From positions 62,001 through 126,000 of the forward strand of contig NZ_JACIIZ010000004.1 in NCBI RefSeq assembly GCF_014205765.1: 64,000 bases of DNA, read 5' to 3'. This DNA is from Nitrospirillum iridis (lineage in GTDB: Bacteria > Pseudomonadota > Alphaproteobacteria > Azospirillales > Azospirillaceae). The notes below the pieces were generated by a model that saw only the letters and a program-made list of their open reading frames with translations, did no database searches and had not been told where the DNA came from. Shown one piece after another: positions 1-10,089 of the stretch. A program made the position numbers and the translations under genes. The first letter of the stretch is position 1, and the number at the start of each line of letters is the position of its first letter.

Positions 1-1
1 C

Positions 2-1345
2 TGGCAGGACTACGGCCCGCAGAACCCGTCGAAGCCGGAGGACATCCAGACGGAGGTGTTCCAGCTGCCCACCACCTGCTTCGCGGAGGAGAACGGCACG
101 CTGGTCAACTCCGCCCGCTGGCTGCAGTGGCACTGGAAGGCGGCCGACGCGCCGGGGCAGGCCAAGACGGACCTGTGGATCATCGCCGGCCTCTACAACC
201 GCATGAAGACGATGTACGCCCGGGAAGGCGGGGCCTTCCCCGACGCGCTGCTGAACCTCACCTGGAACTACGCCGATCCGCATGAGCCGGAGCCGGAGGA
301 AGTGTCCAAGGAGATGAACGGCCGCGCGCTGGCGGATGTCGCCGACCCGGCCACCGGCGCCCCGCTGCTGAAGGCGGGGCAGCAACTGGACGCTTTCGCC
401 CAGCTGCGCGACGACGGCACCACCATGTCCGGTTGCTGGATCTTCGCCGGCAGCTTCACCGACAAGGGCAACATGACGGCCCGGCGCGACGCCTCGGACC
501 CCAGGGAGGCGGGCATCGCCCCCAACTGGGCCTGGGCCTGGCCGGCCAACCGCCGCATCCTCTACAACCGTGCCAGCGCCAACCCGGAGGGCAAGGCCTG
601 GAACCCGGGAAAGCCGGTCATCGAGTGGAACGGCAGCAAATGGGTGGGCGTGGACGTGCCGGATTACGGCCCGACGGTGAAGCCGTCGGATGGTGTCGGG
701 CCGTTCATCATGAACGCCGAGGGTGTCGGGCGCCTGTTCGCCCGCACGATGATGAACGAGGGGCCGTTCCCCGAGCATTACGAGCCCTTCGAATCCCCGT
801 CGGAGAATGTGCTGCACCCCAAGGTGAAGTCCAACCCGGCGGCCCGTGTCTTCGCCAGCGACCGGGCGCAGATGGGGGTGTCCAGCGACTTCCCCTATGT
901 CGGCACCACCTATCGCCTGACCGAGCACTTCCACTACTGGACCAAGCATGCCCTGATCAACGCCATCCTCCAGCCGGAGGAGTTCGTTGAGATCGGCGAG
1001 GTTCTGGCCAAGGAGAAGGGCATCGAGCAGGGCGCCTGGGTCAAGGTGTCGTCCAAGCGCGGCCAGGTGATCTGCAAGGCCTTCGTGACCAAGCGCATCA
1101 AGCCGCTGATGGTGGACGGCAAGCCCACCCACGTCATCGGCTGCCCCATCCACTGGGGCTTCACCGGCGTGGCGCGCAAGGGCTACGGCGCCAACACGCT
1201 GACGCCCTCCGTCGGGGATGCCAACACCAACACGCCGGAGTTCAAGGCCTTCCTGCTGAACATCGAGAAGACCAGCCCGCCCCCGGCCATCGACGTGGCC
1301 CAGGGGCCCCGGAATGGTCCTCAGAAAAAAGGGGGGAGCCTGTGA
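2..1345 (+). CDS. fdoG: Formate dehydrogenase-N catalytic (alpha) subunit, C-terminal part
   Basis: The gene is cut by the window edge: an open frame runs from base 2 to a TGA at 1343-1345, giving 447 residues of a protein usually about 1000 long. This is the C-terminal half of a molybdenum/tungsten bis-MGD oxidoreductase that oxidises formate to CO2 on the periplasmic side and passes electrons to the beta and gamma subunits encoded next. The end has the molybdopterin dinucleotide-binding domain (for example the stretch ending in CPIHWGF and the [14 protein letters not shown] tail typical of FdnG/FdoG). The Sec or Cys active-site codon and Tat signal lie upstream of the window. The full Sec machinery nearby makes a selenocysteine enzyme likely, but that is inference. 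Its stop overlaps the start of the next gene (TGATG). Confidence 0.93.
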   Translation, partial: WQDYGPQNPSKPEDIQTEVFQLPTTCFAEENGTLVNSARWLQWHWKAADAPGQAKTDLWIIAGLYNRMKTMYAREGGAFPDALLNLTWNYADPHEPEPEEVSKEMNGRALADVADPATGAPLLKAGQQLDAFAQLRDDGTTMSGCWIFAGSFTDKGNMTARRDASDPREAGIAPNWAWAWPANRRILYNRASANPEGKAWNPGKPVIEWNGSKWVGVDVPDYGPTVKPSDGVGPFIMNAEGVGRLFARTMMNEGPFPEHYEPFESPSENVLHPKVKSNPAARVFASDRAQMGVSSDFPYVGTTYRLTEHFHYWTKHALINAILQPEEFVEIGEVLAKEKGIEQGAWVKVSSKRGQVICKAFVTKRIKPLMVDGKPTHVIGCPIHWGFTGVARKGYGANTLTPSVGDANTNTPEFKAFLLNIEKTSPPPAIDVAQGPRNGPQKKGGSL

Positions 1346-2259
1346 TGGCCGACCTTCAATCCCAAGACTACATCCGCCGGTCGGCCACCAACCTGACGCC
1401 GCCTTCGGTGCGCCACCATGAGCTTGAGGTGGCCAAGCTGATCGACGTCAGCCGCTGCATCGGCTGCAAGGCCTGCCAATCCGCCTGCATGGAATGGAAC
1501 AACCTGCGGCCGGAGATGGAGGAGTTCCACGGCGCCTATGAGAACCCGCACGACCTCAACCCCGGCACCTGGACCCTGATGCGGTTCGCCGAGTATGAGG
1601 ACGAGCAGGGGAACCTGGAGTGGCTGATCCGCAAGGACGGCTGCATGCATTGCGAGGATCCGGGCTGCCTCAAGGCCTGCCCGGCCCCCGGCGCCATCGT
1701 CCAGTACGCCAACGGCATCGTCGACTTCATCAGCGAGAACTGCATCGGCTGCGGCTATTGCGTGAAGGGCTGCCCCTTCGACGTCCCGCGCATCAGCCCG
1801 ACGGACCACAAGTCGTACAAGTGCACCCTGTGTTCCGACCGGGTGGGCGTGGGGCTGGAGCCGGCCTGCGTGAAGACCTGCCCCACCGGCGCCATCATGT
1901 TCGGCTCCAAGGACGACATGAAGGACTGGGCGGGCGAGCGTATCGCCGAGCTGAAGGAACGCGGCTTCGCCAACGCCGGCCTGTATGACCCCAAGGATGT
2001 GGGCGGCACGCACGTCATGTATGTGCTGCACCATGCCGACAAGCCGTCGCTCTATTCCGGCTTGCCCGACAAGCCCCACATCAGCGCGCTGGTGGGGGCG
2101 TGGAAGGGCTTCCTGAAGCCGGTGGCGCTGGCGGGCCTGGCCTTCGCCGCCATCGGCGCCTTCGTCCATTCCGTCGTCGCCGGTCCCAATGAGACGACGG
2201 AGGAAGATGAGGCGGCGGCGCGGCGGGAGCTCTCCGGCAAGGGAAAGGACGCGCCATGA
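1345..2259 (+). CDS. fdoH: Formate dehydrogenase-N iron-sulfur (beta) subunit
   Basis: 304-residue electron-transfer subunit carrying four [4Fe-4S] clusters. Four cysteine groups are visible: [11 protein letters not shown] near residue 35, [13 protein letters not shown] near 100, [11 protein letters not shown] near 135, and CTLC followed by CVKTCP near 160-180. A single C-terminal membrane helix (about residues 250-272, [20 protein letters not shown]) anchors it to the periplasmic face as in FdnH. The ATG at 1345 is chosen over the GTG at 1342. It overlaps the alpha stop (TGATG) and has a purine-rich ribosome site (GGGGGGAG) at 1331-1338. It conducts electrons from the alpha subunit to cytochrome b. 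The operon order alpha-beta-gamma is the canonical one. Confidence 0.96.
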   Translation: MADLQSQDYIRRSATNLTPPSVRHHELEVAKLIDVSRCIGCKACQSACMEWNNLRPEMEEFHGAYENPHDLNPGTWTLMRFAEYEDEQGNLEWLIRKDGCMHCEDPGCLKACPAPGAIVQYANGIVDFISENCIGCGYCVKGCPFDVPRISPTDHKSYKCTLCSDRVGVGLEPACVKTCPTGAIMFGSKDDMKDWAGERIAELKERGFANAGLYDPKDVGGTHVMYVLHHADKPSLYSGLPDKPHISALVGAWKGFLKPVALAGLAFAAIGAFVHSVVAGPNETTEEDEAAARRELSGKGKDAP

Positions 2260-2930
2260 GCTATCCCAAGGGAACCATCGTCCGCAACGCCACCGTCACC
2301 CGCCTGAACCACTGGTTCACCGGCCTCTGCTTCGTGCTGCTGACCCTGTCGGGCCTGGCCCTGTTCCACCCCGTCTTCTTCTGGCTGTCGACCCTGTTCG
2401 GCAGCGGGCAGTGGATGCGGGCGGTCCATCCCTGGCTGGGCGTCTGCCTGGTGGTTAGTTTCGCCGGGCTGTTCGTCCAGTTCTGGCGGGACAATCTGTG
2501 GAACCGGGACGACACCGCCTGGGCCAAAAAGCTGGACAAGGTGCTGGACAACCGGGAGGAGGAGGTGCCGCCCGTCGGCCGCTTCAACGCCGGCCAGAAG
2601 GTGGTGTTCTGGGGGATGGTGCTCATCATCCCCGTGCTGTTCGTCACCGGCCTGCTGATCTGGGAGGTGTATTTCGGCGACGCGACCTCCATCGAGACGC
2701 AGCGCGTCGCCGTGCTGGTCCACAGCATGGCGGCCATCGGCGCCATCCTGATCTGGATCGCGCATGTCTATGCCGCGCTGTGGGTGAAGGGTTCCATGCG
2801 GGCCATGCTGCATGGCTGGGTCACGCCCGGCTGGGCCTACCGGCACCACCGCAAGTGGTTCAAATCACTGGCCGCCAGCGGCTCCCCCGGCCCGACGCCG
2901 GACAGCACGGCCAAATTCCGCGAGCATTGA
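2256..2930 (+). CDS. fdoI: Formate dehydrogenase-N cytochrome b556 (gamma) subunit
   Basis: 224-residue integral membrane diheme cytochrome b. It has four hydrophobic helices (roughly residues 18-40, 55-72, 112-135, 150-172), and histidines in helix positions ([35 protein letters not shown]) fit the FdnI heme ligands. It accepts electrons from the beta subunit and reduces membrane quinone. The start overlaps the beta stop by 4 bases (ATGA), indicating translational coupling. The gene is followed after 23 bases by a GC-rich hairpin with a short T run. At 224 aa it is close to the usual size of 210-220. Confidence 0.95.
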   Translation: MSYPKGTIVRNATVTRLNHWFTGLCFVLLTLSGLALFHPVFFWLSTLFGSGQWMRAVHPWLGVCLVVSFAGLFVQFWRDNLWNRDDTAWAKKLDKVLDNREEEVPPVGRFNAGQKVVFWGMVLIIPVLFVTGLLIWEVYFGDATSIETQRVAVLVHSMAAIGAILIWIAHVYAALWVKGSMRAMLHGWVTPGWAYRHHRKWFKSLAASGSPGPTPDSTAKFREH

Positions 2931-2953
2931 GCGGTATCGGCGCCTATCTATCA

Positions 2954-2994
2954 CGGGGCGCGGGGCCGAGAGGTCCGCGCCCCGACTGCTTTTC
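2954..2994 (+). terminator. Hairpin between gamma subunit and fdhE
   Basis: A perfect 10-bp stem, CGGGGCGCGG at 2954-2963 paired with CCGCGCCCCG at 2975-2984, has an 11-base loop and is followed by ACTGCTTTT. It lies between the gamma subunit stop and the fdhE ribosome site. It could end or attenuate the structural operon so that fdhE is made at a lower level. Function is inferred from form only. Confidence 0.6.
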
Positions 2995-3008
2995 CAGGAG
3001 TTCCAACC

Positions 3009-3935
3009 ATGAGACAGGGTGAAGTGGCGCCGAAGGCGCCGTGGATAGGGAACCCGCAGGGCGGCGTCAGCGCGCCCGACCCCGTGATCCTGCCCGATCC
3101 CGCCACCCGTTTCGCCCGCACCTCGGGCCGCCTGGGCGTGCTGGCCGTCGACCACCCCATGGGCGAATGGCTGAGCTTCCTGAGCGAGCTGTCACAGGCT
3201 CAGCATGAGGCCGCCGACATGATCGAGGTGCCCGAGCCGGACGCCGACGACGTCGCCAAGGCCACGGCTGCCGGCATGCCGCCCCTGGCCGCCGACGGAC
3301 ACGACCGCGACATGGCGTGGCGTGAGGCGCTGACCCTGATCCTGCGCTACTTTGATCGTTTACCCGACATGCCGGAACTAGTGGCCGCTGTCATCGACAG
3401 CCTGAACGACGTGGATGAGGAAACGCTGGAACGGCTGGCCGACGACTTCCTGCATGGTGAGGTCAATCCCGACGATGCCGGCCGCGCCGTCTTCATCGCC
3501 GCGGCGTTGCAGGTCTATTTCACCAAGCTGGCGGCCGGCCTGGAAGCGGCCGAGGTGCCCCTGCTGCCGGAGCGCAACCTGTGCCCGTGCTGCGGTTCCA
3601 CGGCGGTGGCGGGGGTGATCACCGCCTCGGGCAAGACGCCGGGCGTGCGCTACCTGTTCTGCTCCCTCTGCTCCACCGCCTGGAACCATGTGCGGGCGGT
3701 GTGCATCACCTGCGGCCAGTCCGCCCACCTGTCGCTGAAAAGCGTGGAGGGGGAGAATGGTGCGGTGCAGGTGGAGACCTGCGACGACTGCCACACCTAC
3801 GCGAAGATGCTGTACGCGGGGAAGGACCCCAAGCTGGACCCCTACGCCGACGACCTGGCCAGCCTGGGCCTGGACCTGATGGTGGCCGAGGTCGGCTGGC
3901 TGCGCCACGCGCCCAACCCGCTGCTGCTGGCGTAA
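3009..3935 (+). CDS. fdhE: Formate dehydrogenase accessory protein FdhE
   Basis: 308-residue cytoplasmic maturation factor for membrane formate dehydrogenases. It carries the family's C-terminal metal-binding part with four CxxC pairs: CPCC near residue 194, CSLC near 219, CITC near 233 and CDDC near 259. Length matches E. coli FdhE (309). The ATG at 3009 is preceded by AGGAG at 2996-3000 with good spacing. FdhE is needed for activity of the respiratory enzyme encoded just upstream. The N-terminus has an extra proline-rich stretch (PDPVILPDPATRF) before the helical domain, as in other family members. Confidence 0.94.
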   Translation: MRQGEVAPKAPWIGNPQGGVSAPDPVILPDPATRFARTSGRLGVLAVDHPMGEWLSFLSELSQAQHEAADMIEVPEPDADDVAKATAAGMPPLAADGHDRDMAWREALTLILRYFDRLPDMPELVAAVIDSLNDVDEETLERLADDFLHGEVNPDDAGRAVFIAAALQVYFTKLAAGLEAAEVPLLPERNLCPCCGSTAVAGVITASGKTPGVRYLFCSLCSTAWNHVRAVCITCGQSAHLSLKSVEGENGAVQVETCDDCHTYAKMLYAGKDPKLDPYADDLASLGLDLMVAEVGWLRHAPNPLLLA

Positions 3936-4042
3936 ACGGTCCCCCCCCGTCCACGTGGTGGTGAGGCGGTGGCCAAGGGCATGCCTGGCCGGTCCTGGCG
4001 GACCTATGGTGGCGCTTCATGGCAACAAGGGAGAAGCGCCCC

Positions 4043-4957
4043 ATGACCGCCGATGCTGTAGGCCGCCGTCAGATGTTGGCAGGGATTGCCGTCGCGGGCT
4101 TCGCCGCCAGCGTTCAACCATCGGCGGCGGCGGGGACGACGCCACCGTCGGCCACGCCCGGCGACGTGCGGCAGGACATGGCCTCCTGCCGTTTCGGTGT
4201 CATCCATTACCGCTTCGTCAAACCCGCCACGCCCACGGGCAAGGTGCCGGTTCTGTGCCTGCATGCCTCGCCAGGGTCTGGGGTGGGGTTCAGCCGGTTC
4301 CTGCCGATCCTGGGGACGGACCGGATGGTGATCGCCGCCGATAATCCCGGCTTCGGCCTTTCCGACCGTCCGCCCCAGCCATCGACCATCGCCGATTTCG
4401 CCGGCGCCATGGCCGATCTTCTGGATGCGCTGCAGCTGACGCGGGTGGATCTGGTCGGCAGCCATACGGGGTCGGCCACGGCGGTGGAACTGGCGCGGCA
4501 ACGGCCCAGGGCGGTGCGGCGCATCGTTCTGCATGCGGCCCCGCTATTCACCCCGCAGGAAATCGCTGATTACAAGTCCCGCCTCGCGGCGGACCATCCC
4601 GGCAGCCTGGATGAGGCCGCCGCCAAGCTGCCCGAGGTGTGGGCCAAATTCGGGCGCATGCGTCAGGATTTGGGTGACGACCTGGCCTGGCAGCTGTTCT
4701 GGGAGATGAACCGTGACCCGCTGCACCGGGGATGGGGCCACGATGCCGCCTTCGCGTATGACTATGCCGGCGGGCTGCGCCAGGTGACACAGCCGACCCT
4801 GGTGCTGAATCCGCAGGAGGCGATGTCGGCGGTCACCGCGCGGGCGCGCGGTGTCGCGTCCAATATCCAGGTCATGGACCTGCCCTGGTCCGGCGGCCTG
4901 TTCAGTGGCCATGCCGAGGACGTGGCCCCCCTGATCCGCGCCCATCTGGATGCATGA
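4043..4957 (+). CDS. Tat-exported alpha/beta hydrolase with His at the nucleophile position
   Basis: 304-residue alpha/beta-hydrolase fold protein. The ATG at 4043 is preferred over an in-frame ATG at 4019 because AAGGGAG sits 9-16 bases before it. The N-terminus, GRRQMLAGIAVAGFAAS, is a twin-arginine signal, so export is likely. The strand-loop LCLHASPGSG near residue 76 corresponds to the oxyanion HG segment. At the nucleophile elbow, where most members have GxSxG, the sequence reads GSHTGS, putting His in the nucleophile place. An acid (near DNPGFGLSDRP) and a late His (SGHAED) are present. Substrate unknown. It sits between the formate dehydrogenase genes and a convergent permease, with no obvious functional link. 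Confidence 0.8.
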   Translation: MTADAVGRRQMLAGIAVAGFAASVQPSAAAGTTPPSATPGDVRQDMASCRFGVIHYRFVKPATPTGKVPVLCLHASPGSGVGFSRFLPILGTDRMVIAADNPGFGLSDRPPQPSTIADFAGAMADLLDALQLTRVDLVGSHTGSATAVELARQRPRAVRRIVLHAAPLFTPQEIADYKSRLAADHPGSLDEAAAKLPEVWAKFGRMRQDLGDDLAWQLFWEMNRDPLHRGWGHDAAFAYDYAGGLRQVTQPTLVLNPQEAMSAVTARARGVASNIQVMDLPWSGGLFSGHAEDVAPLIRAHLDA

Positions 4958-4964
4958 ACCCGGG

Positions 4965-5004
4965 GTGCGACCGCTTCAGATGGACGTGTCTGAGGCGATC
5001 GCAC
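4965..5004. terminator. Long hairpin between convergent hydrolase and permease genes
   Basis: A 16-position stem, GTGCGACCGCTTCAGA at 4965-4980 against TCTGAGGCGATCGCAC at 4989-5004, has one mismatch and one wobble pair and an 8-base loop. It lies just after the hydrolase stop and before the permease stop on the other strand. No T run follows on either strand, so it may be a two-way transcription barrier rather than a classical intrinsic terminator. Confidence 0.45.
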
Positions 5005-5032
5005 GGCGGAACAAATCGATCTGTCCCCACCC

Positions 5033-6106
5033 TCAGAACAGCGCCACCGCCAGATAGCCGCTGACGATGCCCAGGATCACCACGCCGGCGGCGACGGCGG
5101 CCAGCGCCTTGGGCGGGAAGGTGCGGGCCAGCATGGCGACCGACGGCAGGCTGATGGGCGGCAGGGTCATCAGCAGGGCGCCGGCGGGCCCCACGCCCAT
5201 GCCCAGCGACAGCATGGCCTGGATGATGGGCACCTCACCCGCCGTGGGGATGACGAACAGGGTGCCGGCGATGGCGAAGGCGGCGATCCAGGCGAAGCTG
5301 TTGCCGATCTCCGGCCCGATGGTGGGGAACAGCCAGGCGCGCGCCGCCCCCAGCAGCAGCACGATGACGATGTATTCCGGGATCAGGCGCAGGGACATGC
5401 GGCCCAGGATGCGCAGCCAGCGGGCGAAGGGGTTCTCGGCCTCCGCCTCGGCCTGAAGCGCCAGCAGGGCGGCCTGCTGGTCGGGGATGGGGCTGAGGCG
5501 GTTGACCAGCATGCCCAGGCCCAGGACCATCACCAGGCCGAGGCCCAGGCGCAGGCCCGTCCACTGCCACCCCAGGACGAAGCCGATGAAGACCAACGCC
5601 GCCGGGTTCAGGATGGTGTTGCCCAGCCAGAAGGCCATGGCCGCCCCGGGGGAGGCCTGCTGCCGCCGCAGGCCCAGGACCACGGGGGCCGCACAGCAGG
5701 TGCACATCATGCCGGGCAGGGACAAGAGGCCCCCGGCCAGCACGCTGCCGAAGCCGGTGCGGCCCAGGGTGCGGGCCACCCAGTTGACCGGCAGCAAGGC
5801 CTGGATGGCGGAGCCCAGCAGCAGGCCCAGCACCATGGCCTGCCAGATGGCCTTGCCGTAGGCCAGCGCATAGGCCACCGCCGTCTCCCACGACGGGGCG
5901 GGGGCGCTGGCCTCCGTTCCCATCAGGATGGATTTGCCGATGGCGTGGTTGGTCGCCGCCACGAAGGCGCGGGCGTAGTAGGGCGACCATTTCACGTAGA
6001 ACAGGCCGGCCACGGCGATCAGCGCCACGAGGGCGGGCCCCACCCAGGGGGGAAGCTTGTGCGGCTTGGGGGATGTCAATTCCATGGGGATCCGCGTCCG
6101 GGGCAT
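5033..6106 (-). CDS. Membrane permease of the YraQ/DUF318-like type
   Basis: About 357 residues (350 if the internal ATG at 6085 is used) with eight or more hydrophobic segments. A glycine-rich stretch leads into [16 protein letters not shown] near residue 135, the conserved cysteine motif of this putative permease family, and a second half repeats the design ([20 protein letters not shown]). Families of this kind have been linked to export of metals or metalloids, but no substrate is assured. It is divergent from selD, sharing a 240-base control region, and lies inside the formate dehydrogenase/selenium block. That suggests, without proving, a role with selenium or sulfur species. Confidence 0.75.
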   Translation of the reverse strand: MPRTRIPMELTSPKPHKLPPWVGPALVALIAVAGLFYVKWSPYYARAFVAATNHAIGKSILMGTEASAPAPSWETAVAYALAYGKAIWQAMVLGLLLGSAIQALLPVNWVARTLGRTGFGSVLAGGLLSLPGMMCTCCAAPVVLGLRRQQASPGAAMAFWLGNTILNPAALVFIGFVLGWQWTGLRLGLGLVMVLGLGMLVNRLSPIPDQQAALLALQAEAEAENPFARWLRILGRMSLRLIPEYIVIVLLLGAARAWLFPTIGPEIGNSFAWIAAFAIAGTLFVIPTAGEVPIIQAMLSLGMGVGPAGALLMTLPPISLPSVAMLARTFPPKALAAVAAGVVILGIVSGYLAVALF

Positions 6107-6218
6107 AAATTAGGGGGCGACGGACGGCAAGCCCGTCCGCGCTTCGGACCCAACCGGGCCACGGTTCGGCGGCAAGACGCCCTGTCATGGGACACCCCGC
6201 CTTTTGGCGGCGCCCCTC

Positions 6219-6247
6219 TTGATAGGCGTCATCGGCCGAACAAATAT
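6219..6247 (+). promoter_or_regulatory. Possible sigma-70-type promoter for selD
   Basis: TTGATA at 6219-6224 and AAATAT at 6242-6247 are separated by 17 bases in the 240-base space between the permease and selD. The match is moderate and the region is clearly more AT-rich than its surroundings. A small hairpin (CGGACGG/CCGTCCG, 6121-6139) lies upstream. The rest of the interval shows nothing else recognisable. Confidence 0.35.
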
Positions 6248-6355
6248 AGGCTTAACGCCGCGCCCCATTGTTGGCAATGTCGCCGGGTTGATGGGTCATA
6301 TGCTGCCATCAAACGGTACAAAAACGGCGTTTTTCTACAATCAAAGGCGATGACG

Positions 6356-7402
6356 ATGTCCGACATGCGCGTGCGTTTGACCGACCTGGCCCATGGCGGC
6401 GGCTGCGGCTGCAAGCTGGCGCCGGCGGTGCTGCAACAGCTGTTGGCCGGTCAGCCGCAGACGGCGGCGTACGCCAACCTGCTGGTGGGGACGGAGACGG
6501 GGGACGACGCCGCCGTCTGGCAACTGGACGAGCGCCACTGCATCATCGCCACCACCGACTTCTTCATGCCGGTGGTGGATGACCCGCGCGACTTCGGCCG
6601 CATCGCCGCCACCAACGCCCTGTCCGACGTTTACGCCATGGGCGGCCGGCCCCTGTTCGCGCTGGCCATCCTGGGCATGCCGCTGGGCAAGCTGGCGCCG
6701 GAGGTGGTGCGGGAGATCCTGGCCGGGGGCGCCAGCATCTGTGCCGAGGCCGGCATCCCCGTGGCCGGTGGCCATTCGATTGATAGTGGGGAGCCGATCT
6801 ACGGCCTGGCCGTCATCGGCGTCGCCCCGCCCCAGGCCATCCGCCGCAACGCCACCGCCCGGGCCGGCGACGCCCTGATCCTGACCAAGGGCCTGGGTGT
6901 CGGCGTCTATTCCGCCGCCTTCAAGAAGCAGGTGCTGGACGCCGCCGGCTATGCGGAGATGGTGGCCAGCACCACCCTACTGAACAGCGTCGGCGCCACC
7001 CTGGCGCAAGATCCGGACGTTCACGCCCTCACCGACGTCACCGGCTTCGGCCTGCTGGGCCACGGGCTGGAGATGGCGCGGGGGGCGAAACTGACGCTGG
7101 AGGTCGAGTGGGACCGCCTGCCTTTCCTGTCGCAGGCGGCGGCCCTGGCCCAGGCCGGCCACATCACCGGCGCCTCCCACCGCAACTGGGCCAGCTATGG
7201 CGAGGAGACGCGCTTGCCCGCCGACCTGCCCCCCTGGCAACGCGCCCTGCTGACCGACCCCCAGACCTCCGGCGGCCTGCTGGCGGCCGTGGCGCCGGAG
7301 CGGGCGGAGGACATCTGCCGCCAGATCGTGGAAGCGGGGTACCCGCTGGCGCGTGTTATTGGGCGGGTGATGGAGGGGGAGCCGGTGGTGCGGGTGGGGT
7401 GA
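6356..7402 (+). CDS. selD: Selenide, water dikinase SelD
   Basis: 348-residue ATP-dependent enzyme making selenophosphate from selenide, the selenium donor for Sec-tRNA. The active-site segment GGGCGCK near residue 13 has Cys (not Sec) and the essential Lys. [10 protein letters not shown], the AIRM-like [15 protein letters not shown] and GGHSID mark the ATP-binding AIRS fold, and [16 protein letters not shown] starts the C-terminal half. The ATG at 6356 is chosen because AAAGG at 6343-6347 is 8 bases away, which leaves only 2 bases for the ATG at 6350. It is divergent from the permease and convergent with the zinc-ribbon/antitoxin pair that precedes selC. Confidence 0.96.
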   Translation: MSDMRVRLTDLAHGGGCGCKLAPAVLQQLLAGQPQTAAYANLLVGTETGDDAAVWQLDERHCIIATTDFFMPVVDDPRDFGRIAATNALSDVYAMGGRPLFALAILGMPLGKLAPEVVREILAGGASICAEAGIPVAGGHSIDSGEPIYGLAVIGVAPPQAIRRNATARAGDALILTKGLGVGVYSAAFKKQVLDAAGYAEMVASTTLLNSVGATLAQDPDVHALTDVTGFGLLGHGLEMARGAKLTLEVEWDRLPFLSQAAALAQAGHITGASHRNWASYGEETRLPADLPPWQRALLTDPQTSGGLLAAVAPERAEDICRQIVEAGYPLARVIGRVMEGEPVVRVG

Positions 7403-7441
7403 GGCGCGGGGCGGTCGCAAAATATATATGCGGGCGAATGT

Positions 7442-7636
7442 TCACCGTGTGGTCTTTTCGTTGCACGCTGGACAGGGCTGTCGGCGGCGTTCCGTCGATG
7501 TCAAGTTGTCGATCCACCCGCGATCATGGCCGCACCGGTCACAGGCCAGATGCACTCTCGGGCCCGCGACGCCCACCACCCGAAGCATGATCATCAACGG
7601 GCGCACCCGATTACGAAGGTGAGATGGAAAGCTCAT
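7442..7636 (-). CDS. Small zinc-ribbon-like protein coupled to an antitoxin gene
   Basis: 64 residues, unrecognised. Two cysteine pairs (CDRC and CPAC) about 22 residues apart around HDRGWIDNLTSTERRRQP make a likely zinc ribbon. A basic N-terminus precedes them. The ATG at 7634-7636 overlaps the stop of the upstream antitoxin gene by ATGA, which is the arrangement usually seen between an antitoxin and its toxin. It shows no PIN (VapC) or RelE signature. It could be an RNA- or DNA-binding partner, a remnant, or a chance frame. The coupling and clustered Cys pairs argue for a real gene. Confidence 0.5.
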   Translation of the reverse strand: MSFPSHLRNRVRPLMIMLRVVGVAGPRVHLACDRCGHDRGWIDNLTSTERRRQPCPACNEKTTR

Positions 7637-7911
7637 TGGTTCAACTTGGGTCTCTTGGTACAAAACCGCGGCTGGGCGATATCGGCGATCCGCTGCGGTG
7701 TGAAGTCGAAATCCGCCTCCGGTTCGTCCTGGCGGAGCGCGTTGAGGAAGGACGGTCCGCGATCACCCGCCAATCGCCGGTAAGCATCATAACGGATAAG
7801 GACGAATGCCGGCTCGCCATGGTCCGTGACGATCACCGGCCCCTGCTCGGCCACCCGCGTCGCTTCAACGGGGTTCTGGTTGAACTCCCGACCAGAAATC
7901 ATCGTGACCAT
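7633..7911 (-). CDS. Phd/YefM-family antitoxin
   Basis: 92-residue protein starting MVTMISGREFNQNPVEATRVA, the N-terminal DNA-binding fold of the Phd/YefM family, followed by GPVIVTDHGEPAFVLIRYDAYRRL, the classic antitoxin core. The C-terminal 40 residues would bind a partner toxin. The ATG at 7911 has AGGAG 8 bases upstream, and longer in-frame starts lack this. No VapC or Doc toxin follows; a 64-residue zinc-ribbon gene overlaps its stop instead. It lies between selD and tRNA-Sec. Family members repress their own operon through the N-terminal domain. Confidence 0.85.
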   Translation of the reverse strand: MVTMISGREFNQNPVEATRVAEQGPVIVTDHGEPAFVLIRYDAYRRLAGDRGPSFLNALRQDEPEADFDFTPQRIADIAQPRFCTKRPKLNQ

Positions 7912-8027
7912 GATAGGGCTCCTTACCATTGCTTGATGGTGCGATCCCTCAAATTGGGGGTGATCAGCGGCCAACGATACCACATGCTTTCCGGCGGTTC
8001 TTCACGGTGTGGTCGGCGCTAAAAAGT

Positions 8028-8123
8028 TGGCGGAAGGGAATGGGAGTCGAACCCACCCGGGACAGTCTCGCTGCCCCACCCGGATTTGAAGTCCGGACGC
8101 CCCACCAGGGGCGATTCCCTTCC
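8028..8123 (-). tRNA. selC: tRNA-Sec (anticodon UCA)
   Basis: 96 bases including an encoded CCA (complement of 8028-8030). The 5' end GGAAGGGAA pairs with TTCCCTTCC before G73-CCA, giving the long acceptor stem of selenocysteine tRNA. The anticodon stem CCGGA/TCCGG holds loop CTTCAAA with anticodon TCA at 8089-8087. A long variable arm (GGGGCAG/CTGTCCC) and T loop TTCGACT follow. It reads UGA as selenocysteine with SelB. It begins 13 bases after the selB stop, on the same strand, so it is probably cotranscribed with selA and selB. Confidence 0.97.
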
Positions 8124-8136
8124 GTCTTGATAACTC

Positions 8137-10089
8137 TCACAAAACCATAGGCGGGCCGAACAAGTCCAGCCGGTGCGGGTTGATGCGGCGCAGGTCGCCC
8201 CGGCGCAGGGTGATGCCGTGGCGGTCGAAGAAATCCAGGATCTGGATGGCGACCTTGCGGCCGTTGTCCATGCGGTCGCGGAAGGATGCCGCGACGAAGG
8301 TGCCGTCGGGGGCCTGGACGGCCACGTCCACCGCCAGGGCCACCATCTCCCGCACCGTGTCGCGCAGGAAGAAATGGTCGTGCGCCACCTGGTCGGCCCA
8401 GCCCATGCGGCTGGCCAGTTTCAGGATGCGCCGCACCTCCGTCTCCGCCCGGCCGGTGTCGGTGGCGATGTCGCGCACCCGGGGCGGGCGGAAGCGGACC
8501 TCCCCGCCCAGCAGGGGCGCTAACGCTGCCCACGCGGCCTCATCCTCCGGCGCCAGGCGCACGGTGTGGCCGGACAGGCGGATGAAGGCGCCGTCCAGCG
8601 CCACCAGGCCCTGGGCCACCGCCCGCTGGACGGCCACGGCGAACAGGGGGGCGGGCAGGCGGGGCAGCACGCTCAAGCGCAGCTTCTCCCGCCCCATGCC
8701 TTGCAGGTCCGGGTTCTCCGCGTGATAGGCGGTCAGCCGCTCGGTTAGTTGGGCCAGGAAGGCCGCCCAGTGGTCGGCCGACAGGGCGGTGCGGCTGTCG
8801 CCCTGTTCCAGCACCACCAGATCCAGGTCGCTGGCCAACGTCTCCGCCCGGTCGGCCGGTAGGGCGTGGTCGCGGACGAAGGCGGCGAGGTCCACGGCGT
8901 AGGGCGGGACGGCCAGCAGGGCGGCCAGGGCCGCCGCCGGCTCCGCCAGGGCCAGGGCGGCGCGCTGGGCCACGCGCTCCGCCGTGCGACGGCGGCGGGG
9001 CGGGGGGCGCAGGTCGAGGAAGCGGCCGCCGCCCAGGGTGTGCTGGGCGGAGACGTCACGGATGACATAGCGGTCGCCCACCGCCGCGGCGATGGGGCGT
9101 TCCAGCACCAGTTGCACCTGTGTCGCCTCACCGCCCGCCAGCGCCTCATCCGCCAGCAGCACGACGCGGGCGCCCACCTCCGCCGCCGCATGGTGCAGGC
9201 GCACGGGGAACCATTGGCCCAGCGGCTTGGCCCCGGCCTCACGCGGCAGCAGGCGCAGGCTGGCGTCGATGCGGTCGGTGGGGGCGTGCAGGGCCGGGGC
9301 CAGCACCATGTCGCCCCGGTGCAGGGCGCCCTTGGTGATGTCGGGGCCGGCCAGGTTCAGGGCGCAGCGGTCGCCGGCCCGGCCTTCCTCCGCCACCCGG
9401 TTCTGGGCATGCAGGGAGCGGACACGGGCGGGCAGGCCGGACGGACTGACGGTGACGCCGTCGCCCACCCGGACGCGGCCGGACAGCACGGTGCCTGTGA
9501 CCACCACACCCACGCCGCTAAGGGTGAAGGCACGGTCGACGGACAGGCGGAAGGCGCTGGCCTCGGCGGCGGCCCTCTCGCCGGTCAGCGTGCGGGCGGT
9601 GGCGGCCAGCCGGGCGCGCAGGGCGTCGATGCCCTGGCCGGTATGGGCGGACACGGGCAGGATGTCGGCGCCGGCCAGGCTGGTGCCGTCCAGCGCCGCC
9701 GTGATCTCCGCCGGCACGGCGCGCAGGCGGTCGGGGGTGGCCAGGTCAGCCTTGGTCAGGGCCACCAGCCCGTGGCGGATGCCCAGCAGGTCGATGATGG
9801 CCAGATGCTCGCGCGTTTGCGGCATGATGCCGTCATCGGCCGCCACCACCAGCAGGGCGAAGTCGATGCCGCCGGCCCCGGCCACCATGGTGTGGACGAA
9901 GCGCTCATGCCCCGGCACGTCGACGAAGCCCAGGGTCGGCCCGTCAGGGACCGGCAGATAGGCGAAGCCCAAATCGATGGTGATGCCCCGGGCCTTCTCC
10001 TCCTTCAGGCGGTCGCCGTCGATGCCGGTCAGGGCGCGGACCAGGGCGGTCTTGCCATGGTCGATATGGCCGGCGGTGCCGATGATCAT
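8137..10089 (-). CDS. selB: Selenocysteine-specific elongation factor SelB
   Basis: 650-residue GTPase that carries Sec-tRNA to the ribosome at UGA codons followed by a SECIS hairpin. GTP-binding motifs are clear: GHIDHGKT at residue 7, DVPGHERF near 57, and TKAD near 110. EF-Tu-like domains II and III follow, then C-terminal winged-helix repeats (last 220 residues) that bind the SECIS RNA. Size is typical (614 in E. coli). Its start overlaps the selA stop by 4 bases (ATGA). selC follows after 13 bases. Confidence 0.97.
   Translation of the reverse strand: MIIGTAGHIDHGKTALVRALTGIDGDRLKEEKARGITIDLGFAYLPVPDGPTLGFVDVPGHERFVHTMVAGAGGIDFALLVVAADDGIMPQTREHLAIIDLLGIRHGLVALTKADLATPDRLRAVPAEITAALDGTSLAGADILPVSAHTGQGIDALRARLAATARTLTGERAAAEASAFRLSVDRAFTLSGVGVVVTGTVLSGRVRVGDGVTVSPSGLPARVRSLHAQNRVAEEGRAGDRCALNLAGPDITKGALHRGDMVLAPALHAPTDRIDASLRLLPREAGAKPLGQWFPVRLHHAAAEVGARVVLLADEALAGGEATQVQLVLERPIAAAVGDRYVIRDVSAQHTLGGGRFLDLRPPPRRRRTAERVAQRAALALAEPAAALAALLAVPPYAVDLAAFVRDHALPADRAETLASDLDLVVLEQGDSRTALSADHWAAFLAQLTERLTAYHAENPDLQGMGREKLRLSVLPRLPAPLFAVAVQRAVAQGLVALDGAFIRLSGHTVRLAPEDEAAWAALAPLLGGEVRFRPPRVRDIATDTGRAETEVRRILKLASRMGWADQVAHDHFFLRDTVREMVALAVDVAVQAPDGTFVAASFRDRMDNGRKVAIQILDFFDRHGITLRRGDLRRINPHRLDLFGPPMVL

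Noticed and set aside
5945-6355. N-terminal extension of selD
   Set aside because: The extension overlaps the divergent permease gene and promoter region, and SelD homologues begin near residue 1 of the 6356 start.
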